This document shows, piece after piece, positions 6,126 to 15,435 of a stretch of 25,261 nucleotides of DNA (positions are counted from its first letter, which is position 1; each line of letters opens with the position of its first letter). The notes under the pieces are model-generated. The model worked only from the letters and a program-made list of their open reading frames with translations. It did not search any database and was not told where the DNA came from. A program made the translations under genes and the position numbers. Source of the DNA: CAYVQE01 sp964633205 (GTDB lineage Bacteria > Myxococcota > B64-G9); the NCBI GenBank assembly GCA_964633205.1, contig CAZWFN010000094.1, positions 1-25,261 of the forward strand. The letters are read 5' to 3'.

Positions 6126-6872
6126 ATGCAGCTGAACGAGCTGAAGGTCATCGTCACCGGTGCCGCCTCGGGCATGGGCCGGCACTTCACCGAACGCCTG
6201 CACCAGGCCGGCGCGGCCGTGGCCGCCGGCGACGTGGACGTGGACGGGCTGGACGCGCTGCCCAGGCCCATCCACCGCCGCGAGCTCGATGTCGGCGATC
6301 CGGGCCAGTGCGCCTCCTTCGCCGCCTGGGCCGTAGACCACCTCGGCGGGCTGAACGCGCTGGTCAACAACGCCGGCATCCTGCGCGACGGCCTGCTGGT
6401 CAAGCGCGACCGCCAGACGGGCGCGGTGCAACGGCTGGACGACGAGCGCTGGCATCAGGTGCTGGCCGTCAACCTGACCGGGGCCACCTTCATGGCCCGC
6501 GAGGTGGTGGCCCAGATGGTCGAGCGCGACCTGCGCCCCGGGGTGGTGGTCAACATGTCCTCGGCCGCCCGCCACGGCAACTACGGCCAGTCCAACTATA
6601 CGGCCGCCAAGGCGGCCCTGGCGGCCAACACCACCACCTGGGCCCGCGAGTGGTCGCGCTTCGGCATCCGCGCCTGCTGCGTGGCCCCGGGCATGATCGA
6701 GACCCCCATGACCCGCGGCATGCCGGACGCCGCCCGCGAGGCCCTGGTGGCCCGGGTGCCGGTGGGCCGCATCGGCCGGCCCGAAGACATCTGGCAGGCG
6801 GTGCGCTTCTGCATCGAGTGTGACTACTTCAACGGCCGCACGTTGGACGTCGACGGCGGTCTGACCATGTAG
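6126..6872 (+). CDS. Short-chain dehydrogenase/reductase (3-hydroxyacyl-CoA type)
   Basis: A 248-residue classical SDR. It shows the cofactor motif TGAASGMG (11-18), NNAG (81-84), Asn116 and the catalytic Ser145-Tyr158-Lys162 (YTAAK), with the expected 13-residue Ser-Tyr gap. Asp36, at the end of the second strand (AAGDVDVD), points to NAD(H) rather than NADP(H), so it may differ from the NADPH-linked reductase PhaB. It could interconvert 3-ketoacyl- and 3-hydroxyacyl-CoA for PHA synthesis or use, an inference from the neighbourhood. The ATG at 6126 has GGGAGA 7 bases upstream. The gene follows the phasin hairpin and is separated by 2 bp from a methyltransferase gene, with which it is probably co-transcribed. 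Confidence 0.9.
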   Translation: MQLNELKVIVTGAASGMGRHFTERLHQAGAAVAAGDVDVDGLDALPRPIHRRELDVGDPGQCASFAAWAVDHLGGLNALVNNAGILRDGLLVKRDRQTGAVQRLDDERWHQVLAVNLTGATFMAREVVAQMVERDLRPGVVVNMSSAARHGNYGQSNYTAAKAALAANTTTWAREWSRFGIRACCVAPGMIETPMTRGMPDAAREALVARVPVGRIGRPEDIWQAVRFCIECDYFNGRTLDVDGGLTM

Positions 6873-6874
6873 CC

Positions 6875-7642
6875 TTGGAGCTGCGCGACTACTACGCCGA
6901 TCCGGACCGCTACCAGGCCGAGTACGCCCCCTTCTGCGCCGACCAGGACTGGTACGTCCGCTGCTGCGCCGCGCAGGGCGGGCCGGTGCTGGAGCTGGGC
7001 TGCGGCACCGGCCGCATCCTGTTCGCCCTGGCCGCCCAGGGCCTGGCGGTCGACGGCATCGACGACGCCCCGGCCATGCTGGACCGCGCCCGCACCCGGG
7101 CGTTGCTGCTCGACCGGGCCACCGCCGAGCGGGTGGGCCTGTACGCAGCCGGCATGGCCGATTTCGCGCTCGGGCGGCGCTACCGCAGCATCATCGCGCC
7201 GCTCAACGCCCTGATGCACCTGCTGGACGACGCCGCCCTGGACGCCTGCCTGGTGCAGGTGCGCGACCACCTGGCCCCCGGGGGGCGCTTTCTGTTCGAC
7301 CTCAGCCTGCCGCGGCCCGAGCTGCTGGCGGCCACCGCTACTGCCGAGGGCGTGCCGCTGCGCCGGCTGGTACTGGCCGGCGCCGCCTACCAGCAGCGCG
7401 AGCACCACCGCTACGATCCGCACACCCGCATCAGCCGGGTGCGCTACTCCTTCCTGCCGCTGGACCGCCGCGGCCGGCCCTTCGCCACCGAGCTGCGGCT
7501 TCGCATGTTCCCGCCCGAGGTCATCGCCGCCCACCTCGAACGCGCCGGCCTGCGCAGCCGCGGGCGCTGGGGCGGCTTCGACGAGCACCCGCCCGACCCG
7601 GACAACGACGTGATGCAGCTCTACGCTGCCGCGGCCGATTGA
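6875..7642 (+). CDS. SAM-dependent class I methyltransferase
   Basis: A 255-residue protein with the motif I signature VLELGCGTGRI (38-48), a motif II acidic stretch GIDDAPAMLDRAR (61-73), and a post-core LAPGGRFLFDL strand. These are typical of class I methyltransferases that bind S-adenosylmethionine. The substrate is unknown. The protein starts with ELRDYYADPDRYQAEY, common in small-molecule methyltransferases of this shape. The start is taken as TTG at 6875, 2 bases after the dehydrogenase stop, because no ATG or GTG gives a complete N-terminus; this start is uncertain. It is likely the last gene of the dehydrogenase transcript. A role in PHA metabolism is not evident, and the pairing may only be positional. 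Confidence 0.85.
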   Translation: MELRDYYADPDRYQAEYAPFCADQDWYVRCCAAQGGPVLELGCGTGRILFALAAQGLAVDGIDDAPAMLDRARTRALLLDRATAERVGLYAAGMADFALGRRYRSIIAPLNALMHLLDDAALDACLVQVRDHLAPGGRFLFDLSLPRPELLAATATAEGVPLRRLVLAGAAYQQREHHRYDPHTRISRVRYSFLPLDRRGRPFATELRLRMFPPEVIAAHLERAGLRSRGRWGGFDEHPPDPDNDVMQLYAAAAD

Positions 7643-7787
7643 GGCCCGAGCGGAACTCAGGGCCCCCCGCCGGCGTCCGAAACCTGATTGAAAAAGTCAA
7701 AGACGGCCGAAGGCTCCGTCGACTATGCTGGAGTCGTTTCAGCGAACACGACCAGAAGGCGCCGCAGCGCCCATCCAGGAGGCCTCC

Positions 7788-10700
7788 ATGATCCGGTGTC
7801 TCACCTGCTTCGCCCTCGTCGCCATCACCCTGCTGCCCGGCCGGGCGCGGCCCGATGCCTTCACCGACGCGCTGCGGCTGATGGCCGCCGGCGAGGCCGA
7901 GCGGGCCGCCGACCGGCTGGCCGATCTGGCCAGGCCCGGCCGGGCCGGCGCCGAGCGGGCCGCTCTGCTCGAGGCCCGGGCGCTGATGCAGGCGGACGAG
8001 ATCGAGGCCGCAGCCGGCCGCTACCGCCGGCTGCTCGAACGGCTGGAAGCCGCCGGCCGGGGCGACACGGAGGCGGCCCAGGGGGCCCGCTTCGGCCTGG
8101 CCGAGTGCATGGCGCGCCAGCAACGCTTCGCCGCGGCCGAGAAGCTCTTCGGCGGCGGGCTGGATGCGCTGTCGGCCGACGGTTACCGGCTGCGGTTGGC
8201 CGAACGCTTCCTGCAGCTGGCTGACGAGGCCCTGCAGCCGAGCGCCGGCGGCCGCGAGCCCGAGCCGGCCCGAGCCGAACGGCTCTACCGGGCGGCGCTC
8301 GAGTTCGGCCTGCCGGACGAGCGGGCGGCCGCGGTCCGGCTGCGGGTGGGCCACTGCCTGAGCGAGCAGGGCCGCCATGCCAAGGCGGCCCAGCACTACC
8401 AGCGCTGGCTGGCCGACGAGGCACACGGCGACTCGCCGCTGCGGGCCGAGGTGCTGCTGCGCGCCGGCCGCGCCGCGGTCGAGGCCCACCAGCAGCGCCA
8501 GGCCCGCATCTGGTTGCGCGATCTGTTGGCCGAGCAGCCGCAGGCGCCCCAGGCGGCCGAGGCCGCCTACCTGATGAGCCGCGCCTGGGGCATGCCCACC
8601 CCGGGCAACGCCGAGCAGCTGGCCCACGGCCTGGCCGCGCTGCAACGCTTCCTGGCCGGCCATCCGCAGCACCCCGAGGCGGCCGCGGCGCGGCTCGAGC
8701 TGGCCCGGGCGCCGATGCACCTGGGCCGCCATGCCCAGGCCGAAGACGCGCTGCGGGCTTTGATCGCCGAAGGCGCTGAAGCGTCCCAGCTGGCCGAGGC
8801 CCGCTACCAGCTCGGCGTCTGCCTGGCCGCCCAGGGCCGCTACCGGGAAGCGGCCGCGGCCTACGCCGCCTACCTCCAGCGCCATCCGGCCCACAAGTTC
8901 TGGTCGGCCGCCCGCGACGGCATCGAGCAGATGCACTGGCAGCGCGCCCAGCAGGCCCGCCGGCTGGAGCGCTGGCCGGAGGCGGCCGCGGCCTTCGCCG
9001 CCTTCGCCGAGCAGCACCCGGGCTCGGAGCTGGCCCCGGAAGGGCTCTACCGGGCGGCCGCGGCCCAGCTCGAGGCCGAGCGGCCCGACGCCGCCCTCGA
9101 AGCGCTCGCCACCCTGACCACCAAGTTCGCCAGCCACCACTGGGGCTGGCAAGGCCTGCTGTTGACCGGCCGCGTGCTGGAGCAGCACAAGGGTGACTTC
9201 GAGCGCGCCCGGGCGGTCTACCGCAAGGCCCAGGAGTCCGGCAGCCCGGTGGCCGGCAAGGCGGCCACCCGCCTGCGCCTGCTGGAGAAGCCCAGCCTGC
9301 TGGTGGAGTCACCCGAGAACTTCCGCGCCGGCCGGCCGGCGCAGCTGGTCTGGCACACCCGCAACGTCGAGCAGGTCACGGTGCGCGCCTACCGCTTGCA
9401 GGCCGAGGAGTACTTCCGCGATCGGCTGGACATGGAGGCGCTGACCGCGGTCGACATCGCCCTGTGCGAGCCGGATCGCAGCTGGACGGTGGAGGTGGCC
9501 GACTACCGGCCGCTGGCACGCATCGAGCAACGCGTCGATCTGCCCTTCGAGCGCCCCGGGCTCTACCTGCTCAGCCTGACCGCCGGCGAGCTCGAGGCCA
9601 CCACCGCGGTGCGCATCAGCGATCTCGGCCTGCTGGTCAAGACCGGCGCCGGCGAGGTGTTCGCCTTCGCCCAGGACCGCAAGCGCCGCCGTCCCTGGGC
9701 GGGTGCGCGCATCCTGCTCAGCGACGGCCGGCGGCTGCTGGCCGAGGGCACCACCGCCGCCGACGGGAGCTGGCGGACGCGGCTCGACAGCGACCAGCCG
9801 GTCGATCAGCTCCGGCTGCTGGCCATCGACGGCGATCAGCTGGCCTGGTCGGCGGCCGCCGCCCCCGCGCGCTACGAGGCCGATCAGCTCAGCCCGCGCG
9901 CCTTCGTGTTCAGCGACCGGCCCGCCTACCGGCCCGGCGACCGCGTTCACCTGGCCGGCATCTACCGCGACACCGCCGGCGATCGCTTCAGCTACGAGCC
10001 GGGCTGGGAGCTCGAGCTGCAGGTCCACGACCCGGCCGGCATCGCCCTGTTCTCGGGTCCGGTGGAGCTCGACGCCTACGGCGCCTTCCACCAGGCCATC
10101 GCGCTGGACGAGGCGGCCGCCACCGGCAAATACGGCTTCAGCCTGCAACGGGGCGACGGGCCGGTGTTCAGCGGTCGCTTCGCGGTGCACCACAGCCGGC
10201 GGCTCGCGTACCGGCTGGAGGTCGAGCTGGACCGCCCCGTGCTGGTGCGCGGCGAGCAGCTCGGCGGCACGGTGCGGGTGCTGCACCGCCACGGCGCCCC
10301 GGCCCCGGATCTAGAGCTGACCGTGGATCTGCTCGGCGCCGACGAGCACGTCACCGGGCGCAGCGACGACAACGGCGAGCTGCGCTTCACCTTCCCGACC
10401 CGCGCCTTCGAGCACACCCGGCGCCTGGGCGTGCGCGCCCGCCTGCACCGCGGCCAGCAGATGGCCGAGGCCAGCGCCCTGCTGGCGGTGACCGACTTCG
10501 AGCTGGCGCTCGAGCCGGCCGCCGGCCCCCACTTCGCCGGCCAGCCCTTCGGCCTGACGGTCCGGGCCACCGGCGCCGCGGGCGGGCCACGGCCGGCGGG
10601 CGTCACCCTGGAAGCGGTCCGCCGCCATCCGCAGGGCGGCGGCGAGGTGCGCGTCTGGCAACGCCGGGTCGAGCTGGGCGCGGACGGACGGGCCGAGGTG

Positions 10701-13700
10701 GAGGTCGCGCTGGCGGAAAAAGGCGGCCACGTGCTGCGGGCGACCGCCCGCGATCGCAACGATCGGCCGGTGGTGGCCGAGACCGCGGTGCGCACCGTGG
10801 GCCGCGAGGCGCCCGGCATCTGGCTGGAGCTGGCCGAGCCGGTGCAGGTGCCGGGCCGGCCGGCCCGGGTGATCCTGCACAGCCGGCTGGAGCGCACCTT
10901 GGTGCTGCTGACCGCCGAGACCGACCGGGTGCTCGGGCACCGCGCCCTGGTGGTCGATTCGGGCGCCACCCCCATCGACTGGCCGATCGACGCCGACCTG
11001 GCGCCGAACTTCCTGCTGGCGGCGACCGCCATCGAAGGCGACCGGCTCCATGTCACCAGCCGCTCGGTGCGGGTCTCGCGCGAGCTGAACATCGCGCTGC
11101 GCTCCGACCGCGAGACCTATACGCCGGGCGCGGAGGTCACCCTGACCCTGGTGGTCACCGACCAGGCCGGGCAGCCGGTCGACGCCCGCCTGCTGCTGTC
11201 GGTGATCGACGAGGCCCTGCTGGCGGTGTTCCCGGAGAACCTGCCCGACCTGCTGCAGACCTTCTACACCCCCCGCAGCGAAGGCGAGATCGAGACCCGC
11301 GCCTCGGCCACCATCCGCTTCGCCGAGGTCGAGGGCCGGCGCATCGAGCGGGCCGAGGTGCGCGAGGCCGAGGGCTCGGCCGCCATGGCCGCGCTGCGCG
11401 ACCGCCGCAAGGAGATGACCGCGGACGCCATGGACGAGTTCGACCGGCTGGCCGAGCGAGAAAGCCGCATCGAGGGCAGCAGGGGCCGGGCCGGCAGCGG
11501 CTACGGCGCCGGCGGGCTCGGTGGCCGCGGCATGGGCCGTTCGGCCGCTTTGCGCTCGGGCAAGGGGCGGCTGATGGGCGGCGCGGGCGGCCGCTGGCGC
11601 CGAAGTTTCGACGAGACCGCGGTGTTCCGCCACGACCTGCGCACCGGACCCGACGGCGTGGCTTCGGTGGTCTTCACCCTGCCCGACAGCCTGACCCGCT
11701 GGCGGGTGACCGCCCGCGGCGTCAGCCGCCAGACCCAGCTGGGCGAGCAGCACCACCGCCTGCCCACCCAACGCGACTTCTTCGCCCGGCTGCTGCTGCC
11801 GCCGGTGCTCGAGCGCGGCGACGTGGTGCGGCCGCGGGTGCGGGTGTTCAACGCCGGCCGCCGGCCGGCACGCACCGCGCTGGTGCTCGACTGCGGCGGC
11901 CGAGCGCAGCGGGCCGCCATCACCGTACCGGCCGGCCGCAGCGGCGAGCACCTGTTCGCCGCCCTGGAGACGGCGGCCGCCGCCGGGGAGAAGCTGACCT
12001 GCCGCTTGAGCGCCGAGGCGGGTCGACGCGGAGACCGAATCGAACGGAGCATCCCCGTCGTGGGGCGCGGGGTGCCGGTGACGGCCACCAGCCAGGGCCT
12101 GCTGGGCGGCGACACGCCCGCTCGGGCGACGCGCCAGCTGACCCTGGCCCCCGGGCTGCAGCAGCCGCAGCTCGAGCTGCGCGCCTCACGCCAGCTGGCG
12201 CGTTTTTTCATCGCCGACCGGCTGGATCCGCTGCTGTTCGGCGACCGGCCCGAGCAGGCCCTGGTGGCATTGGAATTGCTGGAGCTGTCAGGTCCCGATG
12301 CGGCGCCGGCGCTTCGCGACCTGATCCGCGATCGCCTGCGCCGGGCCCTGATCCGCCTGGCCACCGCTCAAAGCAGCGACGGCGGCTGGGGCTGGAATCG
12401 CGACGCCCGGCAACTCAACCTGGCGACCACCGCCGCCGCCGTTCGCGCCCTGGCCCGGACCCGTCCCGTGGCCGGCGAGTTGGACTGGCCCTTCGCCCAG
12501 CCCGCCCTGGATCGCGGGGCCCAGGCCTTGACCGAGCAGCTGCAACGGTTGGCGGCCGACGACTTCAGCGGCCGGGCCCGGGTGCTCTTCGCCCTGGCCC
12601 ACCTGGGCCGCGATCGCGTACCCGACGTGGCCCTGCACCGGCTGCACCGGCTGCGAGGCCAGCTGCCCGCCGGCGCGCAGGCCCTGCTGGGCTTGACCTG
12701 GCTCGAGCTGGAACGTCCGCAGCAGGCGGCCGCCCTGGCCGAGTTGCTGCGCCCACAGCTGGATGCGACCCCCGCGTTGGGCTTCGTCGAGCGCTGGGCC
12801 GAGCGGCGCCCGCTGTCCGAACTGGCCCGCATCCGGGGTATCGAGCTGCTGGCCCGGATCTCACCCCGGGATCCGGCCGTCGAACGCGGCCGCCGCTGGC
12901 TCATGAACCGCGGCCGGTTTCTGGGCTGGTCCTTTCCGCGCCAGGCCGCCGCAGCCCTGTCCGCGCTGCGGGCACTGGAGTCGACGCGCGCCGGCGGCGG
13001 CCGGGCGCGCATCGCCATACAGGTCAACGGCCGACCGGCCGGCGAACTCGAGCTGGGGCCGGACACCGATTCGGTGCGCCTGGCGGTGGCGCCGGCGCTG
13101 CTGCGACCGGGCGACAACGAGATCGGGCTGGAACTCGTCGGCAGCGGCGGCGCCTGGTTCCGCGCCGAGCTGACCGCCAACCGCGTCGACGTTACCCCGG
13201 CGGACGAAGCGAACGGCGAGGGAACGCGCATCCGCATCCAGCGACAGCTGGAGCCGGTTCCGGCCGACTACCGCGGCCGGCCGATCGCGGCCGGCTTCTC
13301 GGTGGTCACCCCGCGCAGCCCGCGCTGGGTCAACGCCGTCGATCGGCTGCCGGCCGGTGCCCGGCTGCAGGTGCGCCTTACCGTGGAGCGGGACTTCGAT
13401 CGGCCGCTGGATCACTGCGTGCTGCTGGAACGGATCCCGCCCGGCTTCGAGCTGGTCGCCGGCTCGGCCGGCGGCCACCGCAGCCACCTGCTGCGCGACG
13501 GCCGGCGGCTGGCCTTCTACCTGGCCGCCACCGGCCGGCGCACCGAGGTGCGCTACCAGCTGGCGGCGCTCAATCCGGGGCGCTACCGGTTCGCGCCAGC
13601 GCGGCTGCTCTCGCTGGCCTACCCGGACACCAGCCTGCTGGGCCCGGCCGCCGACTTCCAGGTGCTGGAGCCGGACGCGCCGCGGCCCGAGGTGCGGCCC

Positions 13701-15383
13701 ACCCCCCTGGAGCTGTACCAGCGCGGCATGGCCGCAGCCGAGGCCGACGACCACGCCACCACCATCGCCGACTTGGAGGCTCTGTGGACCGAGCACACGC
13801 TGCACGGCTCGTACGTGCAGCCGGTGTTGGAGAAGCTGCTGCTGGCCAGCATCGCCGCCGAGGACGAGCCGCGCGTCCTGAAGTACTTCGAGCTGGCCAA
13901 GGAGAAGAACCCCGAGCTGGTCATCCCCTTCGAGCAGCTCGGCAAGGTGCGCCGCGCCTACCGCTCGCAGGGCGCCCACGAGGGCGGCCTGCACCTGGCC
14001 CGCGGGGTGGTCGAGGCCCTGTTCGTCCGCCAGCTCGGCGCGGTGGGCCGGCTGGAGGCGCTGGACGAGATGGCCGAGGCCATGGATCTGCTGCGCCGGC
14101 TGCTGCTGGCCTACCCGGACAACCACCTGACCGCCAAGGCGGCCTACGCCTTCAGCCAGGTGATGTACGGCCGGGCCGACCGCATCGCCGCCGGCCACGA
14201 GCTCGAGGGCTTCGACCGGCCGGGCCTGCTCGGCGAGGTGGTGCGCATGATGGCCGGCTTCGTCGGCCGCCACCCGGATCATCCCGAGGCGCCGGCGGCG
14301 CTGTTCTCGCTGGCCTCCGCCCTGATCGAGCTCGATCAGCCCGAGCGGGCGGTGGCCTGGAGCGACGTCGGTCTGCGCCGGCACGCCGAGGCCGACTTGG
14401 CGCCGGCGCTGGCCTACCTGGAGGCCTTCGCCCACTTCCGCCGCGGCGACTACGGCCGCTCGCTGGAGCTCTGCCGGCGCGTCACCCGCGAGGCCCACGC
14501 CCCGGACCAGGCCCAGATGGCGCGCTACATCATGGCCCAGATCCACCATGCCCGCGGCCGGCTGGACGAGGCCCTGCCGCTGTATCGCCAGGTGGCCGAA
14601 CGGTTCGCCGACGCGGCCGAGACGGTACGCGAACTCGAAGCGCGCTGGTTCCGCATCCCCGAGGTGGTGCGCTCGAAGCGCCCGCGGCGGGCCACGCTGG
14701 AGGTGACCGCGCGCAACGTCCAGGCGCTGGATCTACGCGTCTACCAGGTCGATCTGATGAAGCTCTACCTGATCAAGGGCTCGCTGCGCGATCTGGCCAC
14801 GGTCAACCTGGCCGGCATCAAGCCCATCCTGCAGCGCCGCCTGCGGCTCGACGCCCCGCGCGCCGCCGGCCCGGTGGAGCGCGAGCTGGCCTTGCGGCTG
14901 CCCGGCCGGGGCGCCTACCTGGTGCTGGCCCGCGGCGGCGATCAGCTGGCCCACAGCCTGGTGCTGACCGACGCGCTGAAGCTCGAGGTCACCGAGATTC
15001 CCGATGCCGGCCGCGCCCGGCTGGCGGTGCGCGACGGCGGCGGCCGCGCCCTGTCCGGGACCCGGGTGCAGCTCAAGGGCAGCGAGAATCAGCGCTTCAC
15101 AGCCGGGCACACCGATCTGCGCGGCATCTTCGTGGCCGACAAGCTCGAGGGCTCGGTGACCGCCATCGCCAAGCACCGCGGCGCCTATGGACTCTACCGC
15201 GGCGATACCGAGGTGCGCTTGCACAGCGAAAGGCACAAGCCGCTGATGAAAAAGCGCGAGGAGACCATCCAGGTCCTGCGCTTCGACGACGATGCGGTTC
15301 AGGGGCAGCTGAAGGACAATGCGGCCAACCGCGAGTTCTTCAACCAGGAGGTCAAGGGCATGAGCGTGCAGCAGGCGCACTGA
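7788..15383 (+). CDS. Giant secreted TPR/alpha-2-macroglobulin-like protein without thioester
   Basis: 2531 residues. A Sec-type signal (MIRCLTCFALVAITLLPG) has no lipobox. TPR-like helices fill about 20-510, including repeated tripartite units with A-x-Y-x-x-x-L patterns. An MG-like beta module (512-630) and a carboxypeptidase-regulatory-like module (632-680) follow. The A2M core includes DRPAYRPGD (710-718), SDRETYTPGAEVTL (1106-1119), a bait-like Gly/Arg-rich linker (about 1229-1270), FDETAVF (1274-1280) and a helical thioester-domain fold ending SSDGGWGW (1529-1536). The thioester motif GCGEQ reads DRPEQ (1486-1490): the Cys is Arg1487. An MG10-like domain (1866-1970) is followed by more TPRs (1972-2290) and a second MG plus regulatory-like module (2300-2480). 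The start has AGGAGG 5-6 bases upstream. Bacterial A2Ms trap proteases; without thioester it can only cage or scaffold. No pbpC is adjacent. Confidence 0.88.
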   Translation: MIRCLTCFALVAITLLPGRARPDAFTDALRLMAAGEAERAADRLADLARPGRAGAERAALLEARALMQADEIEAAAGRYRRLLERLEAAGRGDTEAAQGARFGLAECMARQQRFAAAEKLFGGGLDALSADGYRLRLAERFLQLADEALQPSAGGREPEPARAERLYRAALEFGLPDERAAAVRLRVGHCLSEQGRHAKAAQHYQRWLADEAHGDSPLRAEVLLRAGRAAVEAHQQRQARIWLRDLLAEQPQAPQAAEAAYLMSRAWGMPTPGNAEQLAHGLAALQRFLAGHPQHPEAAAARLELARAPMHLGRHAQAEDALRALIAEGAEASQLAEARYQLGVCLAAQGRYREAAAAYAAYLQRHPAHKFWSAARDGIEQMHWQRAQQARRLERWPEAAAAFAAFAEQHPGSELAPEGLYRAAAAQLEAERPDAALEALATLTTKFASHHWGWQGLLLTGRVLEQHKGDFERARAVYRKAQESGSPVAGKAATRLRLLEKPSLLVESPENFRAGRPAQLVWHTRNVEQVTVRAYRLQAEEYFRDRLDMEALTAVDIALCEPDRSWTVEVADYRPLARIEQRVDLPFERPGLYLLSLTAGELEATTAVRISDLGLLVKTGAGEVFAFAQDRKRRRPWAGARILLSDGRRLLAEGTTAADGSWRTRLDSDQPVDQLRLLAIDGDQLAWSAAAAPARYEADQLSPRAFVFSDRPAYRPGDRVHLAGIYRDTAGDRFSYEPGWELELQVHDPAGIALFSGPVELDAYGAFHQAIALDEAAATGKYGFSLQRGDGPVFSGRFAVHHSRRLAYRLEVELDRPVLVRGEQLGGTVRVLHRHGAPAPDLELTVDLLGADEHVTGRSDDNGELRFTFPTRAFEHTRRLGVRARLHRGQQMAEASALLAVTDFELALEPAAGPHFAGQPFGLTVRATGAAGGPRPAGVTLEAVRRHPQGGGEVRVWQRRVELGADGRAEVEVALAEKGGHVLRATARDRNDRPVVAETAVRTVGREAPGIWLELAEPVQVPGRPARVILHSRLERTLVLLTAETDRVLGHRALVVDSGATPIDWPIDADLAPNFLLAATAIEGDRLHVTSRSVRVSRELNIALRSDRETYTPGAEVTLTLVVTDQAGQPVDARLLLSVIDEALLAVFPENLPDLLQTFYTPRSEGEIETRASATIRFAEVEGRRIERAEVREAEGSAAMAALRDRRKEMTADAMDEFDRLAERESRIEGSRGRAGSGYGAGGLGGRGMGRSAALRSGKGRLMGGAGGRWRRSFDETAVFRHDLRTGPDGVASVVFTLPDSLTRWRVTARGVSRQTQLGEQHHRLPTQRDFFARLLLPPVLERGDVVRPRVRVFNAGRRPARTALVLDCGGRAQRAAITVPAGRSGEHLFAALETAAAAGEKLTCRLSAEAGRRGDRIERSIPVVGRGVPVTATSQGLLGGDTPARATRQLTLAPGLQQPQLELRASRQLARFFIADRLDPLLFGDRPEQALVALELLELSGPDAAPALRDLIRDRLRRALIRLATAQSSDGGWGWNRDARQLNLATTAAAVRALARTRPVAGELDWPFAQPALDRGAQALTEQLQRLAADDFSGRARVLFALAHLGRDRVPDVALHRLHRLRGQLPAGAQALLGLTWLELERPQQAAALAELLRPQLDATPALGFVERWAERRPLSELARIRGIELLARISPRDPAVERGRRWLMNRGRFLGWSFPRQAAAALSALRALESTRAGGGRARIAIQVNGRPAGELELGPDTDSVRLAVAPALLRPGDNEIGLELVGSGGAWFRAELTANRVDVTPADEANGEGTRIRIQRQLEPVPADYRGRPIAAGFSVVTPRSPRWVNAVDRLPAGARLQVRLTVERDFDRPLDHCVLLERIPPGFELVAGSAGGHRSHLLRDGRRLAFYLAATGRRTEVRYQLAALNPGRYRFAPARLLSLAYPDTSLLGPAADFQVLEPDAPRPEVRPTPLELYQRGMAAAEADDHATTIADLEALWTEHTLHGSYVQPVLEKLLLASIAAEDEPRVLKYFELAKEKNPELVIPFEQLGKVRRAYRSQGAHEGGLHLARGVVEALFVRQLGAVGRLEALDEMAEAMDLLRRLLLAYPDNHLTAKAAYAFSQVMYGRADRIAAGHELEGFDRPGLLGEVVRMMAGFVGRHPDHPEAPAALFSLASALIELDQPERAVAWSDVGLRRHAEADLAPALAYLEAFAHFRRGDYGRSLELCRRVTREAHAPDQAQMARYIMAQIHHARGRLDEALPLYRQVAERFADAAETVRELEARWFRIPEVVRSKRPRRATLEVTARNVQALDLRVYQVDLMKLYLIKGSLRDLATVNLAGIKPILQRRLRLDAPRAAGPVERELALRLPGRGAYLVLARGGDQLAHSLVLTDALKLEVTEIPDAGRARLAVRDGGGRALSGTRVQLKGSENQRFTAGHTDLRGIFVADKLEGSVTAIAKHRGAYGLYRGDTEVRLHSERHKPLMKKREETIQVLRFDDDAVQGQLKDNAANREFFNQEVKGMSVQQAH

Positions 15384-15416
15384 GCCGCTGGGCAGCAGAT
15401 CTCCGCCCCCGGGTTG

Positions 15417-15435
15417 GGCGCCGCGGTTCGGCGCC
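15417..15435. terminator. Hairpin between convergent genes
   Basis: GGCGCCG-CGGTT-CGGCGCC, a perfect 7-bp stem, fills the 52-bp gap between the A2M-like gene and the convergent ompA-like gene. There is no T-tract on either side, so it is a weak candidate for a bidirectional terminator. Confidence 0.4.
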
